64,000 nucleotides of DNA from Actinomadura syzygii. GTDB taxonomy: Bacteria; Actinomycetota; Actinomycetes; Streptosporangiales; Streptosporangiaceae. Both the position numbers and the translations under genes were made by a program. Location: NCBI RefSeq assembly GCF_008085905.1, contig NZ_VSFF01000006.1:124001-188000 (forward strand), given 5' to 3'. Position 1 is the first letter of the stretch. Each line of letters begins with the position of its first letter. The notes under the pieces were generated by a model that did not search any database, had not been told where the DNA came from, and saw only the letters and a program-made list of their open reading frames with translations. Below are positions 50,225-58,421 of this stretch, piece by piece.

Positions 50225-52266
50225 CGCGCCTGCCTCTCCACGTCCATGGAAATGCGGAGGTTGCCCATCTGGTCGACGGTCGCCGTCCAATCCGGCGGGA
50301 TCAGCGTCGTCGAATCGGGTTGGGCGATGACCGCCGGACCCGTGACCTTCGCGTCTGGGCAGAGGTCCGACCGGCTGTACACCGGCGTCTCCAGCCAGCC
50401 CTTCGGCTCGATGAACCTGACCATTCGCCGCCCCACGGGTTCGATCGGCTTTCCGGTCCCGGAACTCAGCGCGCCGAACCGCGGCTTCTCGATGATTCCG
50501 AGAGCCGAGACCGACAGCTGGTAAAGGTCGACGTCGCCGTGCTCGTGGTTGAACCCGAATTCCTCGCGGTGCTGGACGTGGAACTTCTCGACCAAGCCGC
50601 CGATCGCCCGGACCGGCTGGTCCACGGCGATGGGCATCGAGCGCGACTGCCCGTGGTACCGCATCTCGATGAATCGCTGCATGCTGATGCGTTCGGGCTC
50701 GACTCCGTCCTCAAGGAGGCTCTTGCGTGCGTGCGACTCCAGCCGTAGGAAGGTCGACTCGATCTCGTACGGATCGGCCGCCTGCGCGTTCCGGATGAAC
50801 ATGGCGCTGAAGTCGTGCCTGATGTCGACGAGCAGGCAGCCGAATGCCGAAGTGACACCCGGATGCGGTGGAACGACAACGGCCGAGAGAGACAACTCGC
50901 GAGCCAAATGAACCGCGTGCATCGGACCGGCGCCGCCGAAGGCGACGAGCGCGAAATCGCGCGGATCCTGGCCGCGGCGAATCGACAGGATCTTCAAAGC
51001 GTCGGCCAGGTTCGCCGACGCGACGCGCAGTATGCCGACGGCGGCGTCCTCAAGGGAGCAGTTCAGCTCCCTGGCGATCTTGCTCACCGCCCGCTTGGCG
51101 AGCGCGACGTCGAGAAGCTGCGATCCCGCCGCCAATGACGTGTCGATCTGCCCCAGGACGAGTTGCGCGTCGGTGGTCGTCGCGGCCGTCCCGCCGAGCC
51201 CATAGCAGGCGGGGCCGGGCGCCGCGCCCGCCGACTGCGGGCCGACGCGCAGCGCGCCGCCGTCGTCCACCCACGCGATCGAGCCGCCACCGGCTCCGAT
51301 CGTCAGGACCTCAAGGTTCGGGAAGCAGATCGGATGTCCGAAGTCCACCGACCAATTCCGCACGACCTTCAATTCCCCGCCGCACACGATGGAGATGTCG
51401 GCGCTCGTCCCGCCCACGTCCAGGGCGAGTGAGTTCTCATAGCCGCAGGCCAGCGCGATGTGCTTGCTCGCCACCGCGCCCGCCGCGAGGCCGGAGGACG
51501 CGAGCCGCGCGGCATGCTTCTGCGCGGCCTGCGTCGTCATCACGCCCCCGCCGCCGTGCATCAGATGAAGCCGGCCGTTGTATCCGGATTCCGCGAGCCG
51601 CTTTTCGAGGCTGCCGGCGTAATGGCCGATCAGCGGCGACAGAAGGGCGTTCGCGACGGTGGTCGAGAAGCGTTCGTGTTCGAGGATCTCGTCCAGGACG
51701 GCGCTGGAGATCGAGACCGCGACGTCGGGCAGTTCGGCGCGCAGGAACTCCAGCATCGCGATCTCATGCACGGGGTTCACGTAGGAGTTGACGAAGCAGA
51801 CGGCGACCGTCCGCACCTGCCTGCGCCGGAGCGTGTCGACCAGTTCCTTGGCCTCGGCCATGTCCAGCGGCTCGATCACCCGGCCGGTCGCGTCGACCCG
51901 TTCGGTGACGACCAGCCGGTCGCGGCGCGCGATGTAGGGAGGGGCGACGTCCTTGTAGGCGTCCCAAAGGTCTTCCTTCGTCCCCCGCCTGATCTCGATC
52001 ACGTCGCGGAACCCGCGGGTCGTGACGAGGGCCGCCCGCGGAAAGGCCCGGTTGAGCAGCGCGTTCGTGGCGACGGTGGTGCCGTGGCAGAAGAACCGGG
52101 TGTCGGCCAGGTCCGCACCCGCCTGGGCGATGCCGCGCATCACCCCGTCGATCGGGGACTCGGCCGTCGTCGGCACCTTGGCCACGCGGGGCGCCTCGCC
52201 GTTCTCCCCCAGCACGCAGACGTCGGTGAAGGTACCGCCGACATCGACCGCGACACGCAATGCCAT
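50221..52266 (-). CDS. Hydantoinase A/oxoprolinase family protein (ATP-dependent subunit)
   Basis: This 681-residue protein is of the HyuA/AcxA family. Two phosphate-binding loops of the actin-like ATPase fold are visible: VDVGGTFTDVCVL (residues 7-19) and LDVGGTSADISIV (about 279-291), plus FGGAGPMHAVHLAREL later. It phosphorylates the substrate carbonyl so that the HyuB partner can open the ring. It is the first gene of the minus-strand arm, and its start lies 35 bases from the left half of the inverted duplication. Together with the permease across the divergent promoter it suggests uptake and ring-opening of a hydantoin, lactam or related heterocycle. Confidence 0.9.
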   Translation of the reverse strand: MALRVAVDVGGTFTDVCVLGENGEAPRVAKVPTTAESPIDGVMRGIAQAGADLADTRFFCHGTTVATNALLNRAFPRAALVTTRGFRDVIEIRRGTKEDLWDAYKDVAPPYIARRDRLVVTERVDATGRVIEPLDMAEAKELVDTLRRRQVRTVAVCFVNSYVNPVHEIAMLEFLRAELPDVAVSISSAVLDEILEHERFSTTVANALLSPLIGHYAGSLEKRLAESGYNGRLHLMHGGGGVMTTQAAQKHAARLASSGLAAGAVASKHIALACGYENSLALDVGGTSADISIVCGGELKVVRNWSVDFGHPICFPNLEVLTIGAGGGSIAWVDDGGALRVGPQSAGAAPGPACYGLGGTAATTTDAQLVLGQIDTSLAAGSQLLDVALAKRAVSKIARELNCSLEDAAVGILRVASANLADALKILSIRRGQDPRDFALVAFGGAGPMHAVHLARELSLSAVVVPPHPGVTSAFGCLLVDIRHDFSAMFIRNAQAADPYEIESTFLRLESHARKSLLEDGVEPERISMQRFIEMRYHGQSRSMPIAVDQPVRAIGGLVEKFHVQHREEFGFNHEHGDVDLYQLSVSALGIIEKPRFGALSSGTGKPIEPVGRRMVRFIEPKGWLETPVYSRSDLCPDAKVTGPAVIAQPDSTTLIPPDWTATVDQMGNLRISMDVERQAR

Positions 52267-52300
52267 CCGATCCCTCCTCGGCTCGCTGTGGGGGCGTTTG

Positions 52301-52589
52301 CCCTGGTCGTTGGACTAGATACTCGCCTGGGCTCTCAGGGCAAGCAATAGTGAAGAGTGAGAGAACGGAGCGACCGGATTGTTCAGGTCTCCCACCGACC
52401 GGCCGCTGATTCGCGATCGCCCGCTTGCGTAAGGGCTCGGACGCCGCGCGGGGCGGGCCGCCCGCCGGAGAGGCCGCGGCGACGGGAGGCGCCGGTCGGA
52501 GACACGCACAATCCGATCACCGCGTTCTCTCAATCCTCACTATTGCCCGCCCCAGGGGCCCGGACGAGTATCTAGTCCAGCGACCAGGG
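52301..52589. promoter_or_regulatory. Divergent twin promoters/operators in an 82-bp inverted duplication
   Basis: Bases 52301-52382 and the reverse complement of 52508-52589 align without gaps over 82 positions. By hand count about 67 are identical, and 13 of the 15 differences are transitions. The longest shared blocks are TGGACTAGATACTCG (15), GCAATAGTGA and TGAGAGAACG. The arms are separated by 125 bases. Each arm lies at the front of one operon in the same orientation relative to transcription: the left arm 35 bases from HyuA and the right arm about 90 bases from the small HATPase-like gene. This is what two copies of one regulated promoter would look like. The region encodes no protein. 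Confidence 0.75.
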
Positions 52590-52681
52590 ATTACGCCCCG
52601 ATCGCGACCGTCACTGAGAGGCGTGTTGGCAGGAACCGCGGCCGCGGGAACGTGTCCAGCCGGCGATTCGAGGAACCCATC

Positions 52682-52990
52682 ATGAGCCAATACAACGCCG
52701 CGGGCCGGCCCGCCGGGCAGACGTACACGAGCTGTGTCACCGGGGCACGGACCAGTCGACTCGACCTCACCGGGACGAACCGTCCGGTGGCCGCCGCCCG
52801 GCGGCACACCCGTGACACCCTGCTCCGCTGGGGCCTCGCCCCCGAACTGATCGACGACGCGCTTCACCTCGCGTCCGAGCTGGTCACCGCCGCCGAGGGG
52901 GACGCGGCGGAGGGCGCTCGGGAGTTCCAGCTCACTCTCCAGTCCGGTCACGTGAGCATCGCGGTCGAGGACGGGAACCGCCGGGCTTAA
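52682..52990 (+). CDS. Small HATPase-like (anti-sigma/ATP-binding) protein, apparently shortened
   Basis: This 102-residue protein contains the start of the actinomycete HATPase_c regulatory fold, PVAAARRHTRDTLLRWGLAPELIDDALHLASELVTAA (about 37-72). The ATP-binding N-box that should follow (normally NA.rHg) is replaced by EGDAAEGAREF, and the protein ends just after VSIAVEDGN, before the remaining ATP-binding motifs. It may be a degenerate copy or a non-ATP-binding regulator. GAGGA lies eight bases upstream of the ATG. It is the first coding unit after the right half of the twin promoter, 180 bases before the permease. Confidence 0.55.
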   Translation: MSQYNAAGRPAGQTYTSCVTGARTSRLDLTGTNRPVAAARRHTRDTLLRWGLAPELIDDALHLASELVTAAEGDAAEGAREFQLTLQSGHVSIAVEDGNRRA

Positions 52991-53170
52991 CGACGAACAC
53001 GATCCGCTCCCCGTTGGCGGAAGCCGCGAGGAATGCCTTTCCCATGCCGTCATTCGTGTTTCCGACGGCCTCGCGCCCGTTCCGCCGCCGCTGACTCACC
53101 AGTGGTGTGAACGACGAGGCGATCCCGCCTTGTCCCTACCCCCTGATCACATCCCCCCAAGGAGATGGCA

Positions 53171-54814
53171 ATGAGCGAACGCCTGACACCGGGAAACAGA
53201 CCGCTCCAGATCATCGACCACGACGACCCGGAGGTCGTGCGCAGCGCCGCGACCGAGGACTACGCGCTGCACGTCGCGCCCTTCACCTGGCGTTCCGGCC
53301 GGGTGTCGCTGCTGATGGCCTGGTACGCGTTCGCCAGCGCGATGTTCTGGCTCATCGTCGGCGCCACCGTCGCCCTCGTCGTGGGCACCCGGGACACCCT
53401 GGTCGGGCTCGGCCTCTCGGTGCTCGCCTACAGCGTCATCGGCGGGCTGATCAGCCGCTACGCGGCGCGGACCGGCGTTTCGAGCGCGCTGTTCTCGCGC
53501 TGCCTCTTCGGCTATCTCGGATCGGTGATCGCGCCGCTCGTCATCGGCGCGACCGCGCTCTACTACGGCGTGTTCGAGGGCTCGGTCATCGCGTCCGTCC
53601 TGCACCAGTACACCGGGACGGGATCCATCGAGCTGTGGTACTTCATCGTCGCCGCCTACAGCATCCCCCTCGTCGTCGGCGGGGTGCGGAAATGGCTCGA
53701 CAAGATCAACGGCATTCTGCTGCCGTTCTACTACATCGGGCTCATCGTCGTCATCGTCTGGGCGATCGCCCGGCACGGCTACTCCAATGACTGGCTCACC
53801 GCCGGTCCGGTGGCCGACACGAACCTGCACGCGCCCGGCTGGTTCTTCGCCTTCACGACCTACATGGGCGTCTGGATCATGATCCCGTTCACCTGGGACT
53901 ACGCGCGGCTGGCCAAGACCGGCGACGCCCGCTACCACCGGTGGCTGACCTTCGGACCGCTCTTCTACATCCTCACCCTGGTGGTCAACGCGGTCGTCGG
54001 GATCTTCCTGGCCAACACCCTCGTGACGAACGGCCCGCTCAGCGAACTCTCGGCGGTCGACGGCATCGTGAAACTCGCGGGCATTTTCGGGGTCGCGCTG
54101 GTGTGGATCAGCCAGACCAGAATCAACACGGCCAATTACTACCTCGCGAGCATCAACGCCGAGAGTTTCTTCGCCCGGCTGCTGAGGATCCACCTTTCGC
54201 GGCGCGTCTGGGTCGTCGTGATCGGCGTCGGCGCGTTCGGGCTCATGCTCACCAACCCGATCTCGTATCTGCTCAAGGCGCTGCAATGGCAGGGCGTCTT
54301 CGTGGTGGCGTGGATCGCGATCGCGCTGGTGTACCTGGCGTTCGCGCGGCGGGACGGACGCGCCGCCGAGGACTTCGAGTTCAGGCCCGGCCGCATTCCC
54401 GCCTTCAACGCCGTCGGGCTCGTGTCCTGGCTGGTCGCGTCGGCGGTGGGCGTCACGCTGGCCCAGGCGGGCGGCTCATTCGGGGCGACCTGGTCCGCGC
54501 CGATCACGTTCGTGCTGGCGGCGGCCATGTACGCGGCCGGACGCTTCGCCACCGGGGAGCGCCACGTCGTGCTGCGCCGCCCGTTCGACCCGCGCGCCGA
54601 GGTCGAGGACCCCTGGGAGGCCCGCGTCCTGTGCGCCTCGTGCGACCGGCACTACATCGCGCAGGAAATGGACCGGAATCCCGCGACGCACGACCACGCG
54701 CCCATCTGCGCCGAATGCGGCAGCGACGACCTCGCCTATCTGCGCGCCTCCTACGCCGAGGCCCGCTCCGGCGCGGTCGGCCGCCCCGACGCGGATCTGG
54801 TCGCCACCGACTGA
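53171..54814 (+). CDS. NCS1 family nucleobase/hydantoin-type permease with C-terminal zinc ribbon
   Basis: This 547-residue protein has about 12 hydrophobic segments with NCS1 features: a W/FxxxSAMFW-like first helix (LMAWYAFASAMFWLIVGATVALVVG), FSRCLFGYLGSVIAPLVIG, PFTWDYARLAKTG and ISQTRINTANYYLASINAESFF. It imports purines, pyrimidines, hydantoins or related compounds by cation symport. Unusually, the last 70 residues form a cytoplasmic tail with two CxxC pairs (LCASCDRHY and ICAECGSDD, about 30 residues apart), a zinc-ribbon pattern. AAGGAG is six bases before ATG 53171. It is probably co-transcribed with the dehydrogenase and reductase genes. Confidence 0.88.
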   Translation: MSERLTPGNRPLQIIDHDDPEVVRSAATEDYALHVAPFTWRSGRVSLLMAWYAFASAMFWLIVGATVALVVGTRDTLVGLGLSVLAYSVIGGLISRYAARTGVSSALFSRCLFGYLGSVIAPLVIGATALYYGVFEGSVIASVLHQYTGTGSIELWYFIVAAYSIPLVVGGVRKWLDKINGILLPFYYIGLIVVIVWAIARHGYSNDWLTAGPVADTNLHAPGWFFAFTTYMGVWIMIPFTWDYARLAKTGDARYHRWLTFGPLFYILTLVVNAVVGIFLANTLVTNGPLSELSAVDGIVKLAGIFGVALVWISQTRINTANYYLASINAESFFARLLRIHLSRRVWVVVIGVGAFGLMLTNPISYLLKALQWQGVFVVAWIAIALVYLAFARRDGRAAEDFEFRPGRIPAFNAVGLVSWLVASAVGVTLAQAGGSFGATWSAPITFVLAAAMYAAGRFATGERHVVLRRPFDPRAEVEDPWEARVLCASCDRHYIAQEMDRNPATHDHAPICAECGSDDLAYLRASYAEARSGAVGRPDADLVATD

Positions 54815-54819
54815 CCGGG

Positions 54820-54855
54820 CGTTCGCGGACGTGCGGAACCGCACGTCCGCGAACG
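54820..54855 (+). other. Perfect 17-bp hairpin between permease and dehydrogenase genes
   Basis: Arms 54820-54836 and 54839-54855 are perfect complements around an AA loop. It begins five bases after the permease stop and 38 bases before the dehydrogenase start. No T-run follows. It could be a terminator, a partial terminator or an mRNA-stabilising element that lowers or separates expression of the downstream genes. Confidence 0.6.
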
Positions 54856-54893
54856 GTCATCGATTTCCACACAGGGCTAGTGAAGGACGTCCG

Positions 54894-56363
54894 ATGCAGC
54901 AGAGCACTATCGACACCGTCTATCCGCCGACCGGGACGCTGGTCGGCGGGGAATGGCGGAAGGCCCGCTCCGGCGCGACCTTCCCCGTCCACGACCCCGC
55001 GACCGGAGAGGTCATCGCGACCGTCGCCGACGCCGACCCCGAGGACGCGGCGGACGCCATGGACGCGGCGGCGGCGGCATTCCCCCGCTGGTCGGCGACA
55101 CCGCCGAAACAGCGGGCCGCGCTGCTGCACAACGCCTTTCTGGCCCTCCAGGAAAGGGCCGAGGAATTCGCCCGGCTCATCACCCTGGAGATGGGCAAGC
55201 CGCTGGCCGAGTCGCGGGCCGAGGTCGCCTACGCCGCCGACTTCCTGCGGTGGTACGCGGAGGAGGCCGTCCGTATCACCGGGACGTTCCGCACCGCCCC
55301 GGACGGCACGGCCCGCCATCTCACCCTGCGGCAGCCGGTCGGGCCGTGCCTGCTGGTGACACCGTGGAACTTCCCCCTCGCGATGATCACCCGGAAGGTC
55401 GCACCCGCGCTCGCGGCGGGCTGCACGGTCATCCTCAAACCGGCTGAGGAGACGCCGCTCTCGGCACTCCAGTTCGCGCACATCCTCACCGACGTAGGGG
55501 TGCCCGCCGGGGTGGTCAACGTCCTGAACACGAGCCGTCCGGGCCCGCTCGTGGAGACGATTCTGCGTGACGGGCGGATTCGCAAGCTGTCCTTTACGGG
55601 TTCCACCGAAGTGGGGCGCAAACTGCTGGAACAGGCCGCGCCCGGCGTGCTCCGGACCTCCATGGAACTGGGCGGCAACGCGCCGTTCATCGTCTTCGAC
55701 GACGCCGACGTCGACGCCGCCGTCGAGGGCGCGGTCGCGGCGAAACTCCGCAATGGCGGGCAGTCCTGCGTCGCGGCCAACCGCTTCGTCGTCGCCGACC
55801 CGGTCGCGTCGCGGTTCGTCGACGGGCTGGCCGAGCGGCTGCGCGGCCAGGTCGTCGGCCCGGGGACCGACCCCCGCTCGACGCTCGGCCCGATGATCAA
55901 CGAGAAGCAGCGGAATCGCGCGGTCGGGCTGGTGGACGACGCCGTGTCGCATGGGGCCGTCCCCGCCGTCCACTACCGGACGGCGGGCCGCGGAGACGCC
56001 TTCCTCAACCCGGTCCTGCTCGACCGGGTCCCGTCCTCCGCGCGGATCGCGCGGGAGGAGATCTTCGGACCCGTCGCCACGGTCTACCGTTTCTCGACCG
56101 AGCAGGAGGGTCTCGCGCTGGCCAATGCCACCGAATCCGGATTGGTCGGCTACGTCTATACCCGGGATCTGAACCGCGCCCTCCGAGCCGTCGAGGCGAT
56201 GGAATGCGGAATGGTCGGGGTGAACCGGGGATACGTCTCCGACGCCTCGGCGCCGTTCGGCGGTGTGAAGCAGTCCGGCCTGGGACGCGAGGGCAGCGAG
56301 GTCGGCATCCAGGAATACCTGGAGACCAAGTACGCGTCGATCGACGCCGGGGCTCTCGCATGA
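54894..56363 (+). CDS. NAD(P)-dependent aldehyde dehydrogenase, succinate-semialdehyde type
   Basis: This 489-residue protein has the catalytic Glu in MELGGNAPFIV and the catalytic Cys in NGGQSCVAANRF. LLVTPWNFPLAM, FTGSTEVGRKL and PFGGVKQSGLGREG are typical of the GabD group (succinate or glutarate semialdehyde dehydrogenase). In this island it would oxidise an omega-amino- or dicarboxylic semialdehyde released after ring opening and deamination. The ATG at 54894 has GAAGGA upstream; upstream in-frame codons run through the hairpin. It overlaps the reductase gene by ATGA. Confidence 0.92.
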   Translation: MQQSTIDTVYPPTGTLVGGEWRKARSGATFPVHDPATGEVIATVADADPEDAADAMDAAAAAFPRWSATPPKQRAALLHNAFLALQERAEEFARLITLEMGKPLAESRAEVAYAADFLRWYAEEAVRITGTFRTAPDGTARHLTLRQPVGPCLLVTPWNFPLAMITRKVAPALAAGCTVILKPAEETPLSALQFAHILTDVGVPAGVVNVLNTSRPGPLVETILRDGRIRKLSFTGSTEVGRKLLEQAAPGVLRTSMELGGNAPFIVFDDADVDAAVEGAVAAKLRNGGQSCVAANRFVVADPVASRFVDGLAERLRGQVVGPGTDPRSTLGPMINEKQRNRAVGLVDDAVSHGAVPAVHYRTAGRGDAFLNPVLLDRVPSSARIAREEIFGPVATVYRFSTEQEGLALANATESGLVGYVYTRDLNRALRAVEAMECGMVGVNRGYVSDASAPFGGVKQSGLGREGSEVGIQEYLETKYASIDAGALA

Positions 56364-57607
56364 CCGCGTCCGGGCGTCCGACCGCCGTGATCGTCGGCGC
56401 CTCGGTCGGCGGCGTCCGGACCGCCAGGGCGCTGCGCTCGGCCGGGTACGCGGGCGAGATCGTCCTCGTGGGCGCCGAGGACCACCTGCCCTACGACAGG
56501 CCGCCGCTGTCCAAGGGCTTCCTCGCCGGGACGGTCGCGCACGGGGACCTGACGCTGCTCGGCGAGGATGCGGCGGCCGCCGCCGGAATCCGTCTGGAGC
56601 TCGGAACCCCCGCGACCGGCGTGGACGTGGCGGGCCGCGCGGTCGAACTGGCCGACGGCCGCCGCCTGGGCTTCGACGAACTGGTCATCGCCACCGGCGC
56701 CCGGCCGCGTCCATCACCGTGGGGCGCCCCGCGCGGCCTGCACGTCCTGCGGACGCTGGACGACGCCCTCGCGCTGCGCGAAGACCTCGGACGGGGCGGG
56801 CCGCTGGTCGTCATCGGCGCCGGTTTCATCGGCGCCGAGGTCGCCGCCACTGCCGCCGGGATCGCGGACGTGACGCTCGTCGACCCGATGCGCGTCCCGC
56901 TCAGCCGCGTGCTGAACCCCGCCGTCGCCCAACGCTTCGGCGACCTGCACACCGCACGTGGCGTGACCACCCGGTTCGGAGTCGCCGTCACTGGCGTCGA
57001 GACCCGCAACAATGGCCTCGTCGTCCGGCTGGAGGACGAGACCGAACTCCCGGCGGCAACGGTGGTCGTGGGCATCGGAGCGGTGCCGAACGACGACTGG
57101 CTTAACGGCTCCGGCTTGACCGTCGCGGACGGCGTCGTCTGCGACCGCTACTGCCGGGCGCGCGGCACATCGAACATCCACGCCGTAGGCGACGTCGCCC
57201 GCTGGTGGGATCCCCGCCGCCGCGGACTCGTCCGCGCCGAGCACTGGACCAACGCCGTCGAGCAGGCCGAATGCGTCGCGCACAACATCACACATCCGGA
57301 CGATCTCCGGGTACACGAACCGACCGAGTACATATGGACCGACCAGTACGACTGGCAGGTCCAACTGGTCGGACGCACCGGGGGGAGCCTCGATCACGTC
57401 ACCCTTTCCGGCGCCGATCCGGACCACAGTTTCGCGGTCCTGTACGCCCATTCCACGGGTGATTTCGCCGGGGCGGTCACGGTCAACTGGCCCCGCGCCG
57501 CCATAGCCTGCAGAAAGGCGCTGCGCGCCCCAGTTCCGCTCGACACCGTCCGAAAGACCATCACGACCGCCCGCCGAAGAACTCGGGAACCGCGCGATCA
57601 TGGCTGA
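56360..57607 (+). CDS. FAD/NAD-dependent ferredoxin reductase
   Basis: This 415-residue protein has an FAD Rossmann motif, VIVGASVGGVRTARALR (residues 10-26), an NAD motif, VVIGAGFIGAEVAATA (about 150-165), and HAVGDVARW near 275. The C-terminal reductase domain (VRAEHWTNAVEQAECVAHNI) is typical of the BphA4/rubredoxin-reductase type that feeds Rieske ferredoxins. No reductase is encoded in the monooxygenase operon on the opposite strand, so this enzyme probably completes the electron chain NADH, reductase, Rieske protein, diiron hydroxylase. It is coupled to the dehydrogenase gene by a 4-base overlap. Confidence 0.9.
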   Translation: MTASGRPTAVIVGASVGGVRTARALRSAGYAGEIVLVGAEDHLPYDRPPLSKGFLAGTVAHGDLTLLGEDAAAAAGIRLELGTPATGVDVAGRAVELADGRRLGFDELVIATGARPRPSPWGAPRGLHVLRTLDDALALREDLGRGGPLVVIGAGFIGAEVAATAAGIADVTLVDPMRVPLSRVLNPAVAQRFGDLHTARGVTTRFGVAVTGVETRNNGLVVRLEDETELPAATVVVGIGAVPNDDWLNGSGLTVADGVVCDRYCRARGTSNIHAVGDVARWWDPRRRGLVRAEHWTNAVEQAECVAHNITHPDDLRVHEPTEYIWTDQYDWQVQLVGRTGGSLDHVTLSGADPDHSFAVLYAHSTGDFAGAVTVNWPRAAIACRKALRAPVPLDTVRKTITTARRRTREPRDHG

Positions 57608-57631
57608 AAGGCGGGTTTGCGGATAGCGTGG

Positions 57632-57667
57632 CCGACGCCTGGTGGCGATCAGGCGACCAGGTGTCGG
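57632..57667 (+). terminator. Hairpin terminator after the reductase gene
   Basis: Arms 57632-57643 and 57656-57667 pair over 12 positions with one G-U wobble and a 12-base loop. It begins 25 bases past the reductase stop and closes the plus-strand arm of the catabolic island. Confidence 0.6.
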
Positions 57668-57715
57668 ACGAGACTCCGGCGTTCGACCCCACCCCGAAGG
57701 GATCGAGACCCCCGC

Positions 57716-58372
57716 ATGACCGCCAAGCTCCCCCCACGCGACGGTCGCGCAACCGCGCCCGTCGGCGCCGCCGCCCGCGGCACCCCGCCATCCCGCCTAG
57801 TGCTCGCCGCGACACTCTTCGCCTTCGCCGTGCTGCTCACAGCGTGCGGCGGCTCATCGAAGGCCGGTGATCCGGCGGAGGGAAAGCCGAAGCAGACCGC
57901 GTCGGCCGATCACAACGCCGACGACGTCATGTACCTGCAGATGATGATCGCGCATCGTCGGCAGATGCTCGACATGGTCCGGCTGGTCCCCGACCGCGCC
58001 AAGCGCGGCGAAGTCAGGAAACTGGCCGCGACCCTCGAAAAGGACAGCACCGGCGAGGTGCAGAAGATGACCTCGTGGCTCACCGCGTGGCAGAAGCCGA
58101 CCACGATGCAAGGTCCGGCGAACTCCCACGCCGCCCACGGCGGCATGCCCGCCATCGGCCCGGTGGAGATGGAGTCCCTGCAAGAAGGCAAGGGCCGCAC
58201 TTTCGACAGCACGTTCCTCAACCTGCTCCTCGGCCATCAGGGGAACGCGACCGAGATGTCACAGGTGGAATTGAAGAAGGGAGTCAATCCCACCACGCGA
58301 GCGTTCGCCGATGACGTCGTGAAACGCACGAGCGACATGGTCAGTAAGCTGCTCGGCCTCCTGAACAGCTGA
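57716..58372 (+). CDS. DUF305 family lipoprotein
   Basis: This 218-residue protein has a membrane lead (RLVLAATLFAFAVLLTAC) with lipobox LTAC, so Cys44 should be lipidated. The mature part has two DUF305 helical-hairpin modules: DDVMYLQMMIAHRRQMLDMVRLV and FLNLLLGHQGNATEMSQVELKKG. The usual MI.HH motif is IAHRR here, with the first His kept. DUF305 proteins are four-helix ferritin-like proteins sometimes linked to copper. It sits outside the cytoplasmic membrane. The start is ATG at 57716; the ribosome site is weak. Confidence 0.85.
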   Translation: MTAKLPPRDGRATAPVGAAARGTPPSRLVLAATLFAFAVLLTACGGSSKAGDPAEGKPKQTASADHNADDVMYLQMMIAHRRQMLDMVRLVPDRAKRGEVRKLAATLEKDSTGEVQKMTSWLTAWQKPTTMQGPANSHAAHGGMPAIGPVEMESLQEGKGRTFDSTFLNLLLGHQGNATEMSQVELKKGVNPTTRAFADDVVKRTSDMVSKLLGLLNS

Positions 58373-58386
58373 CGCCTTCCCCGGCG

Positions 58387-58421
58387 GCCGTGAGCGCGGC
58401 GCCCGAAGACGCGCTCACGGC
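58387..58421. terminator. Bidirectional hairpin between convergent genes
   Basis: Arms 58387-58398 and 58410-58421 are perfect 12-base complements. The hairpin lies between the DUF305 stop and the last codons of the minus-strand GNAT gene, overlapping the latter by seven bases, and could stop transcription from both sides. Confidence 0.65.

Noticed and set aside
48224..52266. Acetone carboxylase (AcxA/AcxB) for the HyuA/HyuB pair
   Set aside because: No AcxC-type third subunit is present, and the NCS1 permease and PucR neighbours fit a nitrogen heterocycle better.
52315..52575. Two similar 72-residue open frames on opposite strands (52315-52533 minus, 52357-52575 plus)
   Set aside because: Their resemblance is a by-product of the inverted DNA duplication; neither has a ribosome site or a protein-like composition.
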